A stretch of DNA of 64,000 nt from Pseudomonas lijiangensis (GTDB lineage: Bacteria; Pseudomonadota; Gammaproteobacteria; Pseudomonadales; Pseudomonadaceae), in assembly GCF_018968705.1 (NCBI RefSeq), contig NZ_CP076668.1, forward strand, positions 1,240,001 to 1,304,000. Direction: 5' to 3'. Shown here piece by piece: positions 21,320 to 30,747 of this stretch. The number at the start of each line of letters is the position of its first letter. The first letter of the stretch is position 1. Below the pieces are notes generated by a model. It ran no database searches and was not told where the DNA came from. It was given only the letters and a program-made list of their open reading frames with translations. The translations under genes and the position numbers were made by a program.

Positions 21320-21961
21320 GTGTCGCGTACCGAAGATGAAGAGCTGGCGGTAATGAAGGACTGGTGGCAGCGCAACGGCAAACCCCTGGTAACTGGCGGT
21401 CTGCTGGCGTTGGTTGTGGTCTTTGGCTGGTACACATGGCAGAACTACAACAGCAAGCAGTCGCAAGGCGCCTCGATGCTTTATCAGCAACTGCTGGAAA
21501 CTTCGCTGACGCCAAGCGGCCAGGCCGATACCGCCCGCGTTGCGGAAATCGCCGGCAAGCTCAAGAGCGAATTTGGTGGCACTGCCTATGCCCAGTTCGG
21601 TAGCCTGTTCGTCGCCAAGGTTGCAGTCGATGCCGGCAAGCTCGACGATGCCGCGGCAGAACTGAAAACCGTAGCCGACAAGCCGGCCAGCGCGACCCTG
21701 GGTGAAATCGCCCGTCAGCGTCTTGCTCGTGTACTGGCTGCGCAGAACAAGGCTGATGATGCACTGAAACTGCTTGCTGGCGATGCCGACAAGGCGTTCC
21801 TGGCCAGCCGTGAAGAACTCAAGGGTGACCTGCTGGTGCAACTGGGTCGTACCGACGAGGCGCATGCTGCATACCAAAAGGCCAAGTCCGCTCTGTCTGA
21901 AGACGCTGCGGTGGGTGGCCTGCAAATGAAGCTCGACGATCTGGCGAAAGGGGATGCGTGA
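21320..21961 (+). CDS. yfgM: Ancillary SecYEG translocon subunit YfgM (TPR-like)
   Basis: A 213-aa inner-membrane protein with a cytoplasmic start (DEELAVMKDWWQRNGK), one TM helix (about residues 23-41) and a periplasmic TPR-like domain rich in Ala/Lys (UPF0070 family). YfgM associates with SecYEG and PpiD in E. coli. Start is GTG with AGGAG upstream. It overlaps bamB by 8 bp. Confidence 0.92.
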   Translation: MSRTEDEELAVMKDWWQRNGKPLVTGGLLALVVVFGWYTWQNYNSKQSQGASMLYQQLLETSLTPSGQADTARVAEIAGKLKSEFGGTAYAQFGSLFVAKVAVDAGKLDDAAAELKTVADKPASATLGEIARQRLARVLAAQNKADDALKLLAGDADKAFLASREELKGDLLVQLGRTDEAHAAYQKAKSALSEDAAVGGLQMKLDDLAKGDA

Positions 21962-23105
21962 CGTGATTCGTTGGAAACATGCAGCATTGCTGGCTCTGGC
22001 CATTCTGGCCGCGGGTTGCAGCAGCAACAGTAAAAAGGAATTGCCTCCTGCCGAGCTGACCGACTTCAAAGAAGAAGTGGTCCTGCAAAAGCAGTGGAGC
22101 CGCTCGATCGGTGACGGTCAGGGCAAAACCTACAACATGCTGGTTCCGGCTATCGATGGCGACCGCATCTACGCTTCGGACGTGACCGGGGTCATCATGT
22201 CCCTGGATCGCATGAACGGTGACGTGATCTGGAAGAAAGATCTCGAGCTGCCTGTTTCCGGTGCTGTCGGTGTGGCCTATGGCCTTGTCACCATCGGTAC
22301 TGAAAAAGGCGAGATCGTTGCTCTTGACGCTTCTAGCGGTGAAGAGAAATGGCGTGCCCGTGTCACCAGCGAAGTGTTGGCGCCACCTGCGAACAACGGC
22401 GACGTCGTCGTCGTTCAGACCCAGGATGACCGTGTGATCGGTCTGGACGCTGTCACAGGTTCCCAGCGCTGGATCTACGAAAGCACTCCTGCGGTACTGA
22501 CACTGCGTGGTACTGGCGCACCGCTGGTCACCAACCGACTGGCTGTTGCCGGTCTGTCCACAGGCAAGGTCGTGGCGCTGGATATCAGCAACGGCGTACC
22601 GGTCTGGGAACAGCGTGTTGCCATTCCGCAAGGCCGTTCAGAACTGGATCGTGTTGTCGACATCGACGGTGGCCTGCTGCTGTCGGGTGGTACTCTGTAC
22701 GTTGCCAGTTATCAGGGCCGGGTTGCCGGTCTGGATCTGGAAAGCGGTCGTGTGCTCTGGCAGCGTGATGCTTCCAGCTACTCGGGCGTAGCCCAGGGCT
22801 TTGGTAGCGTTTACGCGACCCTGGCCTCTGGCACCGTCGAAGGTATCGACGAGCGTTCTTCCACTGCACTGTGGAGCAACGAATCGCTGGCTCGCCGTCA
22901 ACTGGGCGCGCCAGAAGTGTTTTCCAGCTATGTAGCGGTTGGCGACCTGGAAGGTTATCTGCACCTGTTGAGCCAGGTAGATGGCCGTTTCGTAGGGCGT
23001 GAGCGTATTGACAGCGATGGTCTTCGTGCGCGTCCGCTGGTAGTTGGTGACATGATTTATGTGTTTGGTAACAGCGGCAAGCTGGAAGCCCTGACCATCA
23101 AGTGA
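21954..23105 (+). CDS. bamB: Outer-membrane assembly lipoprotein BamB
   Basis: BamB is a beta-propeller lipoprotein of the BAM complex. The 383-aa protein has a signal peptide with lipobox LAAGC (Cys about 22) and PQQ-like propeller repeats such as GVIMSLDRMNGDVIWKKDL, EIVALDASSGEEKWRARV and RVIGLDAVTGSQRW. Confidence 0.96.
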   Translation: MRDVIRWKHAALLALAILAAGCSSNSKKELPPAELTDFKEEVVLQKQWSRSIGDGQGKTYNMLVPAIDGDRIYASDVTGVIMSLDRMNGDVIWKKDLELPVSGAVGVAYGLVTIGTEKGEIVALDASSGEEKWRARVTSEVLAPPANNGDVVVVQTQDDRVIGLDAVTGSQRWIYESTPAVLTLRGTGAPLVTNRLAVAGLSTGKVVALDISNGVPVWEQRVAIPQGRSELDRVVDIDGGLLLSGGTLYVASYQGRVAGLDLESGRVLWQRDASSYSGVAQGFGSVYATLASGTVEGIDERSSTALWSNESLARRQLGAPEVFSSYVAVGDLEGYLHLLSQVDGRFVGRERIDSDGLRARPLVVGDMIYVFGNSGKLEALTIK

Positions 23106-23119
23106 TGATTGTCCAAGCT

Positions 23120-23175
23120 CGGGGCCAAGGCCCCGGGCGACCTTGCTTCGGCAAGGCTGTGGTGCCTGCGGGCAC
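23120..23175 (+). other. Cluster of stable hairpins between bamB and der
   Basis: Three adjacent hairpins: CGGGGCC-AA-GGCCCCG (23120-23135), CCTTGC-TTCG-GCAAGG (23141-23156, a UUCG tetraloop) and GTGCC-TGCG-GGCAC (23162-23175). None has a T run; the terminator at 23190 follows. Confidence 0.55.
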
Positions 23176-23189
23176 TGCTCCGAACTCCG

Positions 23190-23212
23190 GCCGCTGCCCT
23201 GCAGCGGCTTTT
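23190..23212 (+). terminator. Terminator after bamB
   Basis: GCCGCTG-CCCTG-CAGCGGC followed by TTTT, 33 bp before the der start, so read-through or a der promoter close by is needed for der expression. Confidence 0.7.
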
Positions 23213-23244
23213 GTATTTTCTGAAATAACGAAGTGGAGAGCCGC

Positions 23245-24714
23245 ATGGTTCCCGTAATTGCCCTGGTGGGTCGACCGAACGTCGGCAAATCCACCATGTT
23301 CAACCGCCTGACCAGGACCCGCGACGCCATTGTCGGCGATCTGTCCGGTCTGACCCGTGATCGCCAATACGGAGAGGCGAAGTGGCAGGGGCGCTCTTAT
23401 ATCCTGATCGACACCGGTGGTATTTCCGGCGACGAGCATGGCATGGACGAAAAGATGGCCGAGCAATCGCTGCTGGCTATCGAAGAAGCTGATGTCGTGT
23501 TGTTCCTGGTGGATGCCAAAGCGGGTTACACCGCGGCTGACCAGATGATCGGCGAGCACCTGCGCAAGCGCAACAAGCGTTCTTACGTGGTTGCCAACAA
23601 GATCGACAACATCGATGAAAACCTGGCGCGTGCCGAGTTCAGCCCGATGGGCCTGGGCGATGCGATCCCGGTTGCCGGTGCTCATGGTCGCGGCATTTCC
23701 CAGATGCTGGAAATCGCCCTGAAGGATTTCCCCAAGGACGATGACGAAATCGAAGAAGGCGAGGCCGAGGACGTCGCAGAAGGCGAGGAAGCCAAGCGCA
23801 TTCCTGGCCCGAGCGAAAAAGACGGCATCAAGATCGCTATCATCGGTCGTCCCAACGTCGGCAAGTCGACCCTGGTCAACCGCATGCTCGGTGAAGACCG
23901 GGTTATCGTCTATGACCAGCCGGGCACCACGCGCGACAGTATCTACATTCCGTTCGAGCGTAACGACGAGAAGTACACGCTGATCGACACCGCAGGTGTG
24001 CGCAAGCGCGGCAAGATCCACGAGGAAGTCGAGAAGTTCTCCGTGGTCAAGACGTTGCAGGCCATCAAGGACGCCAACGTGGTGATCTTCGTGATGGATG
24101 CCCGCGAAGGCGTGGTCGATCACGACCTCAACCTGCTGGGCTTCGCACTCGAGGCCGGTCGCGCACTGGTCATCGCACTGAACAAGTGGGATGGCATGAC
24201 GCCGGGCGAGCGTGACTACGTGAAGACCGAGCTGGAGCGCCGGCTGTTCTTCGTCGACTTTGCCGATATCCACTTCATCTCTGCCTTGCACGGCACCGGT
24301 GTGGGTAACCTGTATCAGTCGGTACAGAACTCCTTCAAGTCTGCCGTCACCCGCTGGCCAACCAGCCGCCTGACCCAGATTCTGGAAGATGCCGTCAGCG
24401 AGCACGCGCCGCCAATGGTCGGCAGTCGCCGTATCAAGCTGCGTTATGCCCACCTGGGTGGTGCCAACCCGCCACTGATCGTGATTCACGGTAACCAGGT
24501 CGAGAAAGTACCGAAGTCCTATGTCCGTTACCTGGAAAACACGTATCGCCGTGTTCTGAAACTGGTCGGTACGCCGATCCGTATCGAATTCAAGGGCGGC
24601 GAGAACCCGTACGAAGGCAACAAGAACACGCTGACCGACCGCCAGGTCAACAAGAAGCGTCGTTTGATGTCGCACCACAAGAAGGCAGACAAGAAGCGCC
24701 GCGACAAGCGCTGA
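23245..24714 (+). CDS. der: Ribosome assembly GTPase Der (EngA)
   Basis: Der is an essential GTPase for 50S maturation. The 489-aa protein has two G domains, each with GRPNVGKST (residues 9-17 and about 203-211), [16 protein letters not shown] and NKID/NKWD, joined by an acidic linker (about residues 160-190), then a KH-like domain and a basic tail ([11 protein letters not shown]). Start ATG 23245 after AGTGGAGAG. Confidence 0.98.
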   Translation: MVPVIALVGRPNVGKSTMFNRLTRTRDAIVGDLSGLTRDRQYGEAKWQGRSYILIDTGGISGDEHGMDEKMAEQSLLAIEEADVVLFLVDAKAGYTAADQMIGEHLRKRNKRSYVVANKIDNIDENLARAEFSPMGLGDAIPVAGAHGRGISQMLEIALKDFPKDDDEIEEGEAEDVAEGEEAKRIPGPSEKDGIKIAIIGRPNVGKSTLVNRMLGEDRVIVYDQPGTTRDSIYIPFERNDEKYTLIDTAGVRKRGKIHEEVEKFSVVKTLQAIKDANVVIFVMDAREGVVDHDLNLLGFALEAGRALVIALNKWDGMTPGERDYVKTELERRLFFVDFADIHFISALHGTGVGNLYQSVQNSFKSAVTRWPTSRLTQILEDAVSEHAPPMVGSRRIKLRYAHLGGANPPLIVIHGNQVEKVPKSYVRYLENTYRRVLKLVGTPIRIEFKGGENPYEGNKNTLTDRQVNKKRRLMSHHKKADKKRRDKR

Positions 24715-24730
24715 GTCTTTCTCCTGAAAA

Positions 24731-24762
24731 GGCACCCTGCAGTCCGCACGGTGCCTTTTTTT
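24731..24762 (+). terminator. Terminator after der
   Basis: GGCACC (24731-24736) pairs with GGTGCC (24750-24755), with flanking A and T runs (seven T). Confidence 0.8.
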
Positions 24763-24835
24763 ATGCGCGCCCGATGGGCTATCCTGCCTGACCCGTGCCA
24801 CCGTGATGCCGGGGGTATTGCAGGGAAGGGCCCTA

Positions 24836-25984
24836 ATGATCGACAGCAAGTTGCCTAATGTTGGCACCACCATCTTCACCGTCATGTCTCAGCTCGCCGC
24901 CGAAACCGGTGCGATCAATCTGTCCCAGGGCTTTCCCGATTTCGACGGGCCGCAAGCGCTGCGTGACGCCTTGAGCCTGCATGTTGCTCAAGGCCACAAC
25001 CAATATTCACCCATGACTGGCCTGCCAGCCCTGCGCCAGCAGGTTGCAGCCAAGATTGCCCGCAGTTACGGGCGCGAGGTCAACCCGGACAGCGAAGTCA
25101 CCATCACGCCGGGCGCGACCCAGGCGATTTTCTGCGCCGTTCAGGCGGTCATTCGTCCTGGCGATGAAGTGATTGTTTTCGACCCTTGCTATGACAGCTA
25201 TGAGCCTGCCGTGGAACTGGCCGGTGGCCGTTGCGTGCATGTGCAGCTTGGGCTGGACGACTTCTCCATCGACTGGCAGAAGCTGGGCGATGCCTTGAGC
25301 CCGCGCACGCGCATGATCATCCTCAACAGCCCGCACAACCCCAGCGGAGCCTTGATCAGTCGTGCCGAGCTGGACCAGCTGGCTGCTCTTATCGCCAATC
25401 GCGACATTTATCTGGTCAGCGATGAGGTGTACGAGCATCTGGTGTTCGATGGCGTCCAGCATGTCAGCGTACTGGCCCATGAAGAGCTGTATCAGCGCGC
25501 CTTTGTGGTCAGCTCGTTCGGCAAGACCTACCACGTGACCGGCTGGAAGACCGGCTATGTGGTGGCGCCACCGGCCTTGTCCGCTGAGCTGCGCAAGGTC
25601 CATCAGTACGTGAGTTTCTGTGGCGTCACGCCATTGCAGTGGGCGCTGGCTGATTTCATGGCGGCGCATCCCGAGCATGTAGAAGAACTGCCGGCGTTCT
25701 ATCAGGCCAAGCGTGATTTTTTCTGCGACCAGCTGGCGTCCTCGCGTTTCAGCTTCGAGCGGGTGGGCGGCACGTATTTCCAGTTGGTGGATTACTCGCA
25801 GATCCGTCCGGACCTCAACGATGTCGACATGTCGTTGTGGATGACCCGAGAGCACGGTGTGGCCAGCATTCCGGTGTCGGTCTTCTACCAGAAGCCGCCT
25901 GAAGGCCAGCGCCTTATACGTCTGTGCTTTGCCAAGCGAGAGGAGACGTTGCTTCAGGCAGCGGAAAAACTATGCGCGATTTGA
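24836..25984 (+). CDS. Methionine-type PLP aminotransferase (YbdL/class I-II)
   Basis: A 382-aa fold-type I aminotransferase. It contains NLSQGFPDFDGP, NSPHNPSGALI, YLVSDEVYEHLVFD and the PLP lysine in SSFGKTYHVTGWKTGYVV (about residue 235). These blocks are closest to the YbdL/kynurenine-glutamine transaminase K group, which transaminates methionine or glutamine with 2-oxo acids. RBS GGAAGGG before ATG 24836. The stop overlaps the following omega-amidase gene by 13 bp, arguing for one pathway: transamination followed by deamidation of the 2-oxo-amide. Confidence 0.88.
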   Translation: MIDSKLPNVGTTIFTVMSQLAAETGAINLSQGFPDFDGPQALRDALSLHVAQGHNQYSPMTGLPALRQQVAAKIARSYGREVNPDSEVTITPGATQAIFCAVQAVIRPGDEVIVFDPCYDSYEPAVELAGGRCVHVQLGLDDFSIDWQKLGDALSPRTRMIILNSPHNPSGALISRAELDQLAALIANRDIYLVSDEVYEHLVFDGVQHVSVLAHEELYQRAFVVSSFGKTYHVTGWKTGYVVAPPALSAELRKVHQYVSFCGVTPLQWALADFMAAHPEHVEELPAFYQAKRDFFCDQLASSRFSFERVGGTYFQLVDYSQIRPDLNDVDMSLWMTREHGVASIPVSVFYQKPPEGQRLIRLCFAKREETLLQAAEKLCAI

Positions 25985-26763
25985 GTCAGTTGTCCGACCT
26001 GAAACTGGCATTGATCCAGACCACTCTGGTCTGGCACGACCGGCAGGCCAACCTCGATCACTTCAGCGCATTGCTGGAGCAGGTGAAAGACGTCGATCTG
26101 GTGGTCCTGCCGGAAATGTTCACCACCGGCTTCTCCATGGATTCCGAAACCCTGGCAGAACCTGAAGGCGGCCCGACATCCGACTGGCTGCTGGAACAGG
26201 CCAGGCGTCTTCAGGCGGTGATTACCGGCAGCGTGATCATTCGTGATGCAGAAGGCAATCATCGCAACCGGCTGCTGTGGGCGCGTCCCGATGGCGAGTT
26301 GCTGTATTACGACAAGCGCCACCTGTTCCGCATGGCCGGTGAGCACGAGCACTACAGCCCTGGCGAACGTCAGGTGATGTTCGAGCTGAACGGCTGGCGT
26401 ATTCGTCCGCTGATTTGCTATGACCTGCGCTTCCCGGTCTGGAGCCGTGATGCCCGGGACACCGACCTGCTGCTCTATACCGCGAACTGGCCCGGCGCAC
26501 GTCGTCTGCACTGGAATCGCCTGTTACCGGCCAGGGCCATCGAAAACCTGTGTTATGTCGCGGCGGTGAACCGTGTCGGCAGCGATGGGAAAGGCTTTGC
26601 GTACACCGGTGACAGCCAGGTGCTGGACTTCGAGGGTGAAAGCCTTGTCGATATCGGGGACAGGGATGGCGTCTTTCAGGCAACCCTGAGCGCTGAGGCC
26701 CTGCGCAGCTACCGCACGCGCTTCCCGGCCAATCTGGACGCCGACACATTCGAAATACAATAA
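25972..26763 (+). CDS. Carbon-nitrogen hydrolase, omega-amidase YafV-like
   Basis: A 263-aa nitrilase-superfamily enzyme with the Glu-Lys-Cys triad: PEMFTTGF (Glu), YDKRHLF (Lys) and ICYDLRFP (Cys about 148). The YafV/Nit2 branch hydrolyses 2-oxoglutaramate or 2-oxosuccinamate. The start at 25972 overlaps the aminotransferase gene, so the pair forms a glutamine transaminase-omega-amidase unit, probably used in the methionine salvage direction (inference). Confidence 0.88.
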   Translation: MRDLSQLSDLKLALIQTTLVWHDRQANLDHFSALLEQVKDVDLVVLPEMFTTGFSMDSETLAEPEGGPTSDWLLEQARRLQAVITGSVIIRDAEGNHRNRLLWARPDGELLYYDKRHLFRMAGEHEHYSPGERQVMFELNGWRIRPLICYDLRFPVWSRDARDTDLLLYTANWPGARRLHWNRLLPARAIENLCYVAAVNRVGSDGKGFAYTGDSQVLDFEGESLVDIGDRDGVFQATLSAEALRSYRTRFPANLDADTFEIQ

Positions 26764-26821
26764 TTTATTAAAGTTGTATGCAGATGTGTCGATAACTACC
26801 CAATATAGCCAGGAGTTCGTC

Positions 26822-27259
26822 ATGACTACCATCAATACCTCGTCGCTGAGTGCTTATTCCACTGCCTTGAAGCTGACGGTCAAGGACAAGGACGCAGACG
26901 CAGACGCGGCGACAACCGACAGCACGCAGAAGACAGATGGTGTGAGCGTTTCGCTTGAGGGTGCCAAGGTGGGTAAAGGTGCTGCTCCGGCGGGTGGTGC
27001 AGGTGGTTCTTCCACCGCTAACGCCATTGAAGAATCCATCGAAAAGATCAAAGAACAGATCAAACAGGCTCAGCAGCAACTGGTCCAGCAGCAGGCTCAA
27101 CTGGCTGCGGCTCAGAGCAGCAAAGGCTCGGCTGAGGAAAAGGCTGCACGTGTCCTGGCCATCCAGGGACAGATCTCTCAGACTTCTGCAACGATACAAA
27201 CCTTGCAGGGTTCATTGATGCAGTTGACAAACAGCGTTGGTATCAAAACCACTGCCTGA
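26822..27259 (+). CDS. FlxA-like family protein
   Basis: A 145-aa protein starting MTTINTSSLSAYSTALKL after a good CCAGGAG. A low-complexity Asp/Ala segment (DKDADADAA) and a Gly-rich part are followed by a long coiled coil (about residues 60-120) rich in Gln (IKEQIKQAQQQLVQQQAQLAAAQ shortened) and a hydrophobic end. This layout fits FlxA-like proteins, known from a FliA-dependent E. coli gene and of unknown function. No signal peptide. It is monocistronic with a terminator at 27278. Confidence 0.7.
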   Translation: MTTINTSSLSAYSTALKLTVKDKDADADAATTDSTQKTDGVSVSLEGAKVGKGAAPAGGAGGSSTANAIEESIEKIKEQIKQAQQQLVQQQAQLAAAQSSKGSAEEKAARVLAIQGQISQTSATIQTLQGSLMQLTNSVGIKTTA

Positions 27260-27277
27260 CTGCACACAAACAAAAAA

Positions 27278-27301
27278 GCCTCCGCTTGCGGAGGCTTTTT
27301 T
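27278..27301 (+). terminator. Terminator after FlxA-like gene
   Basis: GCCTCCGC-TT-GCGGAGGC flanked by A6 and T6. Confidence 0.88.
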
Positions 27302-27352
27302 ATTGCACGTGTCAGTACGAGCAATGCCGATCAGTCAAGGTACACGCAAACT

Positions 27353-27442
27353 TGTGGGAGGCAGCTTGCTGGCGAAAAAGGCTTCAAAACCCGCAGATAT
27401 TCTGCGCCTGACGCTGAAGTCGCCAGCAAGCTGCCTCCCACA
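27353..27442. repeat. Inverted repeat pair (second REP class)
   Basis: TGTGGGAGGCAGCTTGCTGG (27353 on) and its reverse complement ending CTGCCTCCCACA (to 27442) face each other over 90 bp. This is a different REP class from the GAATTCATTCGCGAA type. It lies between two convergent genes. Confidence 0.75.
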
Positions 27443-27489
27443 CGGTCATGTATGGCCTTCACTGACTGGCATCAGTCAATAAGGCGTAC

Positions 27490-28359
27490 TTACTCGTTCA
27501 CATTCATGAATTTCCGGGCCCACTCAACGTAGTCTTCTGGTTGGGTGTAAGTGTGGGTCAGTTCGGTTGCGTTCATGTCGCTGGTGCTGCTCAGAATCTG
27601 GCGCTGTTCTCTCAGGCAGTCATAGGTCGCCTTGATCGATGCGAAATAGGCCGCATGGCCGTGTACGCAGATTCTGACGCCCATCTCTGCAAGGCGCTTG
27701 TTGTCGTGCAGCGCAGGGTTTCCGTAGGTGACCAGCATCAGGGGAATGGTCACGCCTTCCGTGATCTGTTCCAAGTGCTCGAAGTCGCGCACGCCCACGA
27801 TGGTGATGCCGTCGGCGCCTGCACTCTGATACTGCTGAATCCGGCTGATGGCTTCCTGCACGGGAATGATCGCGGCATTGGTGCGCGCAAAGATCGACAG
27901 TTCAGGATCGACACGGGCTTCCAGCGCTGCGCGGATCTTGCCGACGCCTTCTGCGGTGGAGATCAGGTCGGTGGACTTGCGGCCAAACTGGGCGGGCAGC
28001 AGGGTGTCTTCGATGGTCAGCGCCGCAACGCCTGCACGCTCGAGTTCGATGACGGTGCGCATGACATTGAGTGCGTTGCCATAACCGTGGTCGGCATCGG
28101 CGATGAACGGAAGCTCTGCGACGCGGCCGATGCGAGTGGCCTGCTCGACGAATTCGCTCAGGGTGATCAGTGCGAAGTCGGGCGCTGCCAGGACTTGCAG
28201 GGATGCAACCGAGCCGCCGAGGATACCCACTTCAAAGCCCAGGTCGGCTGCGATGCGCGCAGACATTGGATCGAAGACCGAGGCTGTGTGATAGCAGGAA
28301 TCTGAAGAGGTGAGTGCGCGAAAGTTGCGGCGCAGATCTTGATGGGAAGCCTTAGGCAT
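27490..28359 (-). CDS. Oxaloacetate decarboxylase (isocitrate lyase/PEP mutase family)
   Basis: A 289-aa member of the PEP mutase/isocitrate lyase superfamily. The Mg2+ site appears as [19 protein letters not shown] (about residues 85-103), with EDTLLP and ARTNA downstream. It lacks the KxCGH motif of isocitrate lyases. The sequence is close to P. aeruginosa PA4872, shown biochemically to decarboxylate oxaloacetate, so that is the assigned function. The gene stands alone, convergent with the FlxA-like gene. Confidence 0.82.
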   Translation of the reverse strand: MPKASHQDLRRNFRALTSSDSCYHTASVFDPMSARIAADLGFEVGILGGSVASLQVLAAPDFALITLSEFVEQATRIGRVAELPFIADADHGYGNALNVMRTVIELERAGVAALTIEDTLLPAQFGRKSTDLISTAEGVGKIRAALEARVDPELSIFARTNAAIIPVQEAISRIQQYQSAGADGITIVGVRDFEHLEQITEGVTIPLMLVTYGNPALHDNKRLAEMGVRICVHGHAAYFASIKATYDCLREQRQILSSTSDMNATELTHTYTQPEDYVEWARKFMNVNE

Positions 28360-28719
28360 AATCGCTCCAAATGTGATTGGATCAGCTCAGCGTTACCGAG
28401 GCCGATGGTTTTTTCAATGCACGGTTGGTCTGCCCGTGCATTCTTTTCGTCCGAAAATCAATGCAATAGTCATCGTGGCTTTTGGGAAAGGGTGCAGCTT
28501 CAAACAGGCAAGTTGAACCTGGCGCCGTTAGCTGAAAAAGGTGCTATCAGCAGGCCAAATCCATTAAAGGCAGCATGCTACCACAGCATAAATGAAAAGA
28601 TTATGCCGAATATGCGCATGGTCATGCGGATTCTGAAACGAGGGTTTTAGATCAAAAAGCCCGTGTTAGAGCCTGTTGGAGGATGACGAACGGGCGTCCG
28701 TCATCCTCGTCATTCATAC
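28360..28719. other. Gene-free intergenic region
   Basis: No gene is seen. It holds the upstream region of the oxaloacetate decarboxylase gene (minus strand) and the 3' flank of leuA. Near leuA there is a perfect 10-bp inverted repeat GAGGATGACG...CGTCATCCTC (28679-28708). A competing stem, CGCCCGT with ACGGGC followed by TTTTT on the minus strand (about 28654-28697), could be the leuA terminator. Confidence 0.5.
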
Positions 28720-30390
28720 TCAGGCAGCCTTGGCTTGTGCCTGGCTCAGGGAGCGGTTCAGAGCACTGAACAGTGCACGGAAGCTGGCAGTGGTGATGTT
28801 CTCGTCGATACCCACGCCATGCACGGCACGGTCACCGTTGACGCGCAGTTCGATGTACGCAGCGGCCTTGGCCGTGGTGCCGGAACCGATGGCGTGCTCG
28901 TTGTAGTCCATGATTTCCACGTTGACCGGCAGGCCGGCAACCAGTGCTTCCAGGGCGCCCTTGCCCTTGCCGCGCCAGTGCTGGGTTTCGCCGTCGACAT
29001 GCACTTCTGCATCCACCGAGCTGTTGCCGTTTTCTTCCTGCAGCTTGTGGCTGATCAGGGCGTAAGGCGTGTTGGCCTGCAGGTATTCGCGGCGCAGCAG
29101 CGAGTGGATCTGCTCGGCGGTCATTTCCAGGCCCAGACGGTCGGTCTCGCCCTGAACCACCTGGCTGAACTCGATCTGCATGCGACGTGGCAGGGAGATG
29201 CCGTATTCCTGTTCCAGCAGGTAAGTGATACCGCCTTTGCCAGACTGGCTGTTGACGCGAATCACCGCCTCGTAGCTGCGACCGATATCGGCCGGGTCGA
29301 TTGGCAGGTAAGGCACTTCCCACAGCGCGTCTTCTTTCTGCTGGGCGAAGCCCTTGCGGATAGCGTCCTGGTGCGAGCCGGAGAACGCGGTGTGAACCAG
29401 GTCGCCGACATAGGGAGCGCGTGGGTGAACCGGAATCTGGTTGCACTCTTCAACGACCTTGCGCACGCCGTCGATATCCGAGAAGTCCAGGCCCGGGTTG
29501 ATGCCCTGGGTGTAGAGGTTCAAGGCGACGGTGACCAGGTCCACGTTACCGGTACGCTCGCCGTTGCCGAACAGGCAGCCTTCGACGCGATCGGCGCCGG
29601 CCATCAGGCCCAGCTCGGTGGCAGCAACGCCAGTGCCACGGTCGTTGTGGGTGTGCAGGCTGATGAGGACGCTGTCACGACGGGTGATGTTGCGACCGAA
29701 CCACTCGATCTGGTCGGCGTAGACGTTCGGGGTGGCGACTTCAACGGTGGCTGGCAGGTTGAGGATCACCTTGTTCTCAGGCGTCGGGTTCCAGACCTCG
29801 ATCACGGCATCGCAGACTTCCTTGGCGAATTCGAGTTCGGTGGCGCTGAACGTCTCTGGCGAGTACTCGAAAGTCCACTGGGTTTCCGGCTGCTGGGCGG
29901 CGTATTTGACGAACAGCTTGGCAGCGTTGACCGCGATTTCTTTCACGCCGGCCTTGTCCTGGTTGAAGACGATGCGACGGAAGGAAGGGCTGGTGGCGTT
30001 GTACAGGTGAACGATGGCCTTTTTCGCGCCGCGCAGGGATTCGAAGGTGCGGGCGATCAGATCTTCACGGGCCTGGGTCAGCACCTGAATGGTGGTGTCA
30101 TCCGGGATGTGGCCGTCTTCGATCAGGGTACGCACGAAGTCGAAGTCGGTTTGCGAGGCTGCCGGGAACGACGCTTCGATTTCCTTGACGCCTACCTGAA
30201 CCAGCGTCTTCCAGAAACGCAGTTTCTTGACCGAATCCATTGGCTCGATCAGCGATTGGTTACCGTCGCGCAAGTCGGAGCTGCACCAGATTGGCGTCGT
30301 AGTGATGGCTTTGGAAGGCCAGGTACGATCAGGCAGGTCGATGGTCGGAAACGCGCGGTACTTCTTCGATGGATCTTTGAGCATGGTCAT
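28720..30390 (-). CDS. leuA: 2-isopropylmalate synthase LeuA
   Basis: LeuA condenses acetyl-CoA with 2-oxoisovalerate, the first leucine-specific step. The 556-aa protein has [17 protein letters not shown] (about residues 40-56), the metal-site block [11 protein letters not shown] (about 244) and a C-terminal LeuA-dimer regulatory domain. This is the type 2 (long) form used by Pseudomonas. Start [10 protein letters not shown] at 30390; MLKDP at 30384 is an alternative. The frame extends upstream but without homology. Confidence 0.96.
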   Translation of the reverse strand: MTMLKDPSKKYRAFPTIDLPDRTWPSKAITTTPIWCSSDLRDGNQSLIEPMDSVKKLRFWKTLVQVGVKEIEASFPAASQTDFDFVRTLIEDGHIPDDTTIQVLTQAREDLIARTFESLRGAKKAIVHLYNATSPSFRRIVFNQDKAGVKEIAVNAAKLFVKYAAQQPETQWTFEYSPETFSATELEFAKEVCDAVIEVWNPTPENKVILNLPATVEVATPNVYADQIEWFGRNITRRDSVLISLHTHNDRGTGVAATELGLMAGADRVEGCLFGNGERTGNVDLVTVALNLYTQGINPGLDFSDIDGVRKVVEECNQIPVHPRAPYVGDLVHTAFSGSHQDAIRKGFAQQKEDALWEVPYLPIDPADIGRSYEAVIRVNSQSGKGGITYLLEQEYGISLPRRMQIEFSQVVQGETDRLGLEMTAEQIHSLLRREYLQANTPYALISHKLQEENGNSSVDAEVHVDGETQHWRGKGKGALEALVAGLPVNVEIMDYNEHAIGSGTTAKAAAYIELRVNGDRAVHGVGIDENITTASFRALFSALNRSLSQAQAKAA

Positions 30391-30747
30391 TTGATGAGTC
30401 CTTTGTACTGAGTAGGCCGAAAAGAGGCGGCCAGCCATTGACGCGCAAGACAGGGGCGAGGCACCGCAATCTAGCCTGGCAGTCGTGAACTGACCAGGCG
30501 AAGACACCGATGTTGGCGCAATAGAATGAGGGTTTGAGAGGTATTCATGAAGCCAACCGTAACGATTGAGGTGAAAGTTGGCAAGCACCTCGAAAAAATT
30601 GAGATAAGTTCTCGATTTTCTGTATATGACGAGCTTTTATCGCTGGTTTAGGGGATTTATTGCCGGGTTATTGTTTGGGGGCTTTCGCGAATGAATTCGC
30701 TCCTACACCCACACAGCCCGTGGGAGCGAATTTATTCGCGAAAAAGA
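30391..30747. other. leuA upstream region with imperfect palindrome
   Basis: No gene is seen. An inverted repeat AATTGAGA-TAAGT-TCTCGATT (30597-30617, one mismatch) lies about 210 bp upstream of leuA and could be an operator. I find no leucine-rich leader peptide, so classical leucine attenuation is not supported. The right part contains a REP pair. Confidence 0.4.
30684..30742. repeat. REP pair (inverted)
   Basis: TTCGCGAATGAATTCGCTCC (30684 on) faces GTGGGAGCGAATTTATTCGC (30720 on) in the space between leuA and the M23 peptidase gene. Confidence 0.8.

Noticed and set aside
23098..24885. 595-aa frame antisense to der
   Set aside because: Shadow of a strongly codon-biased real gene; no coherent motif.
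28735..30411. 558-aa frame antisense to leuA
   Set aside because: Shadow frame in high-GC coding DNA.
30391..30588. Possible leucine-attenuation leader peptide before leuA
   Set aside because: The only frame there ([12 protein letters not shown]) has no run of leucine codons and is simply an extension of leuA.
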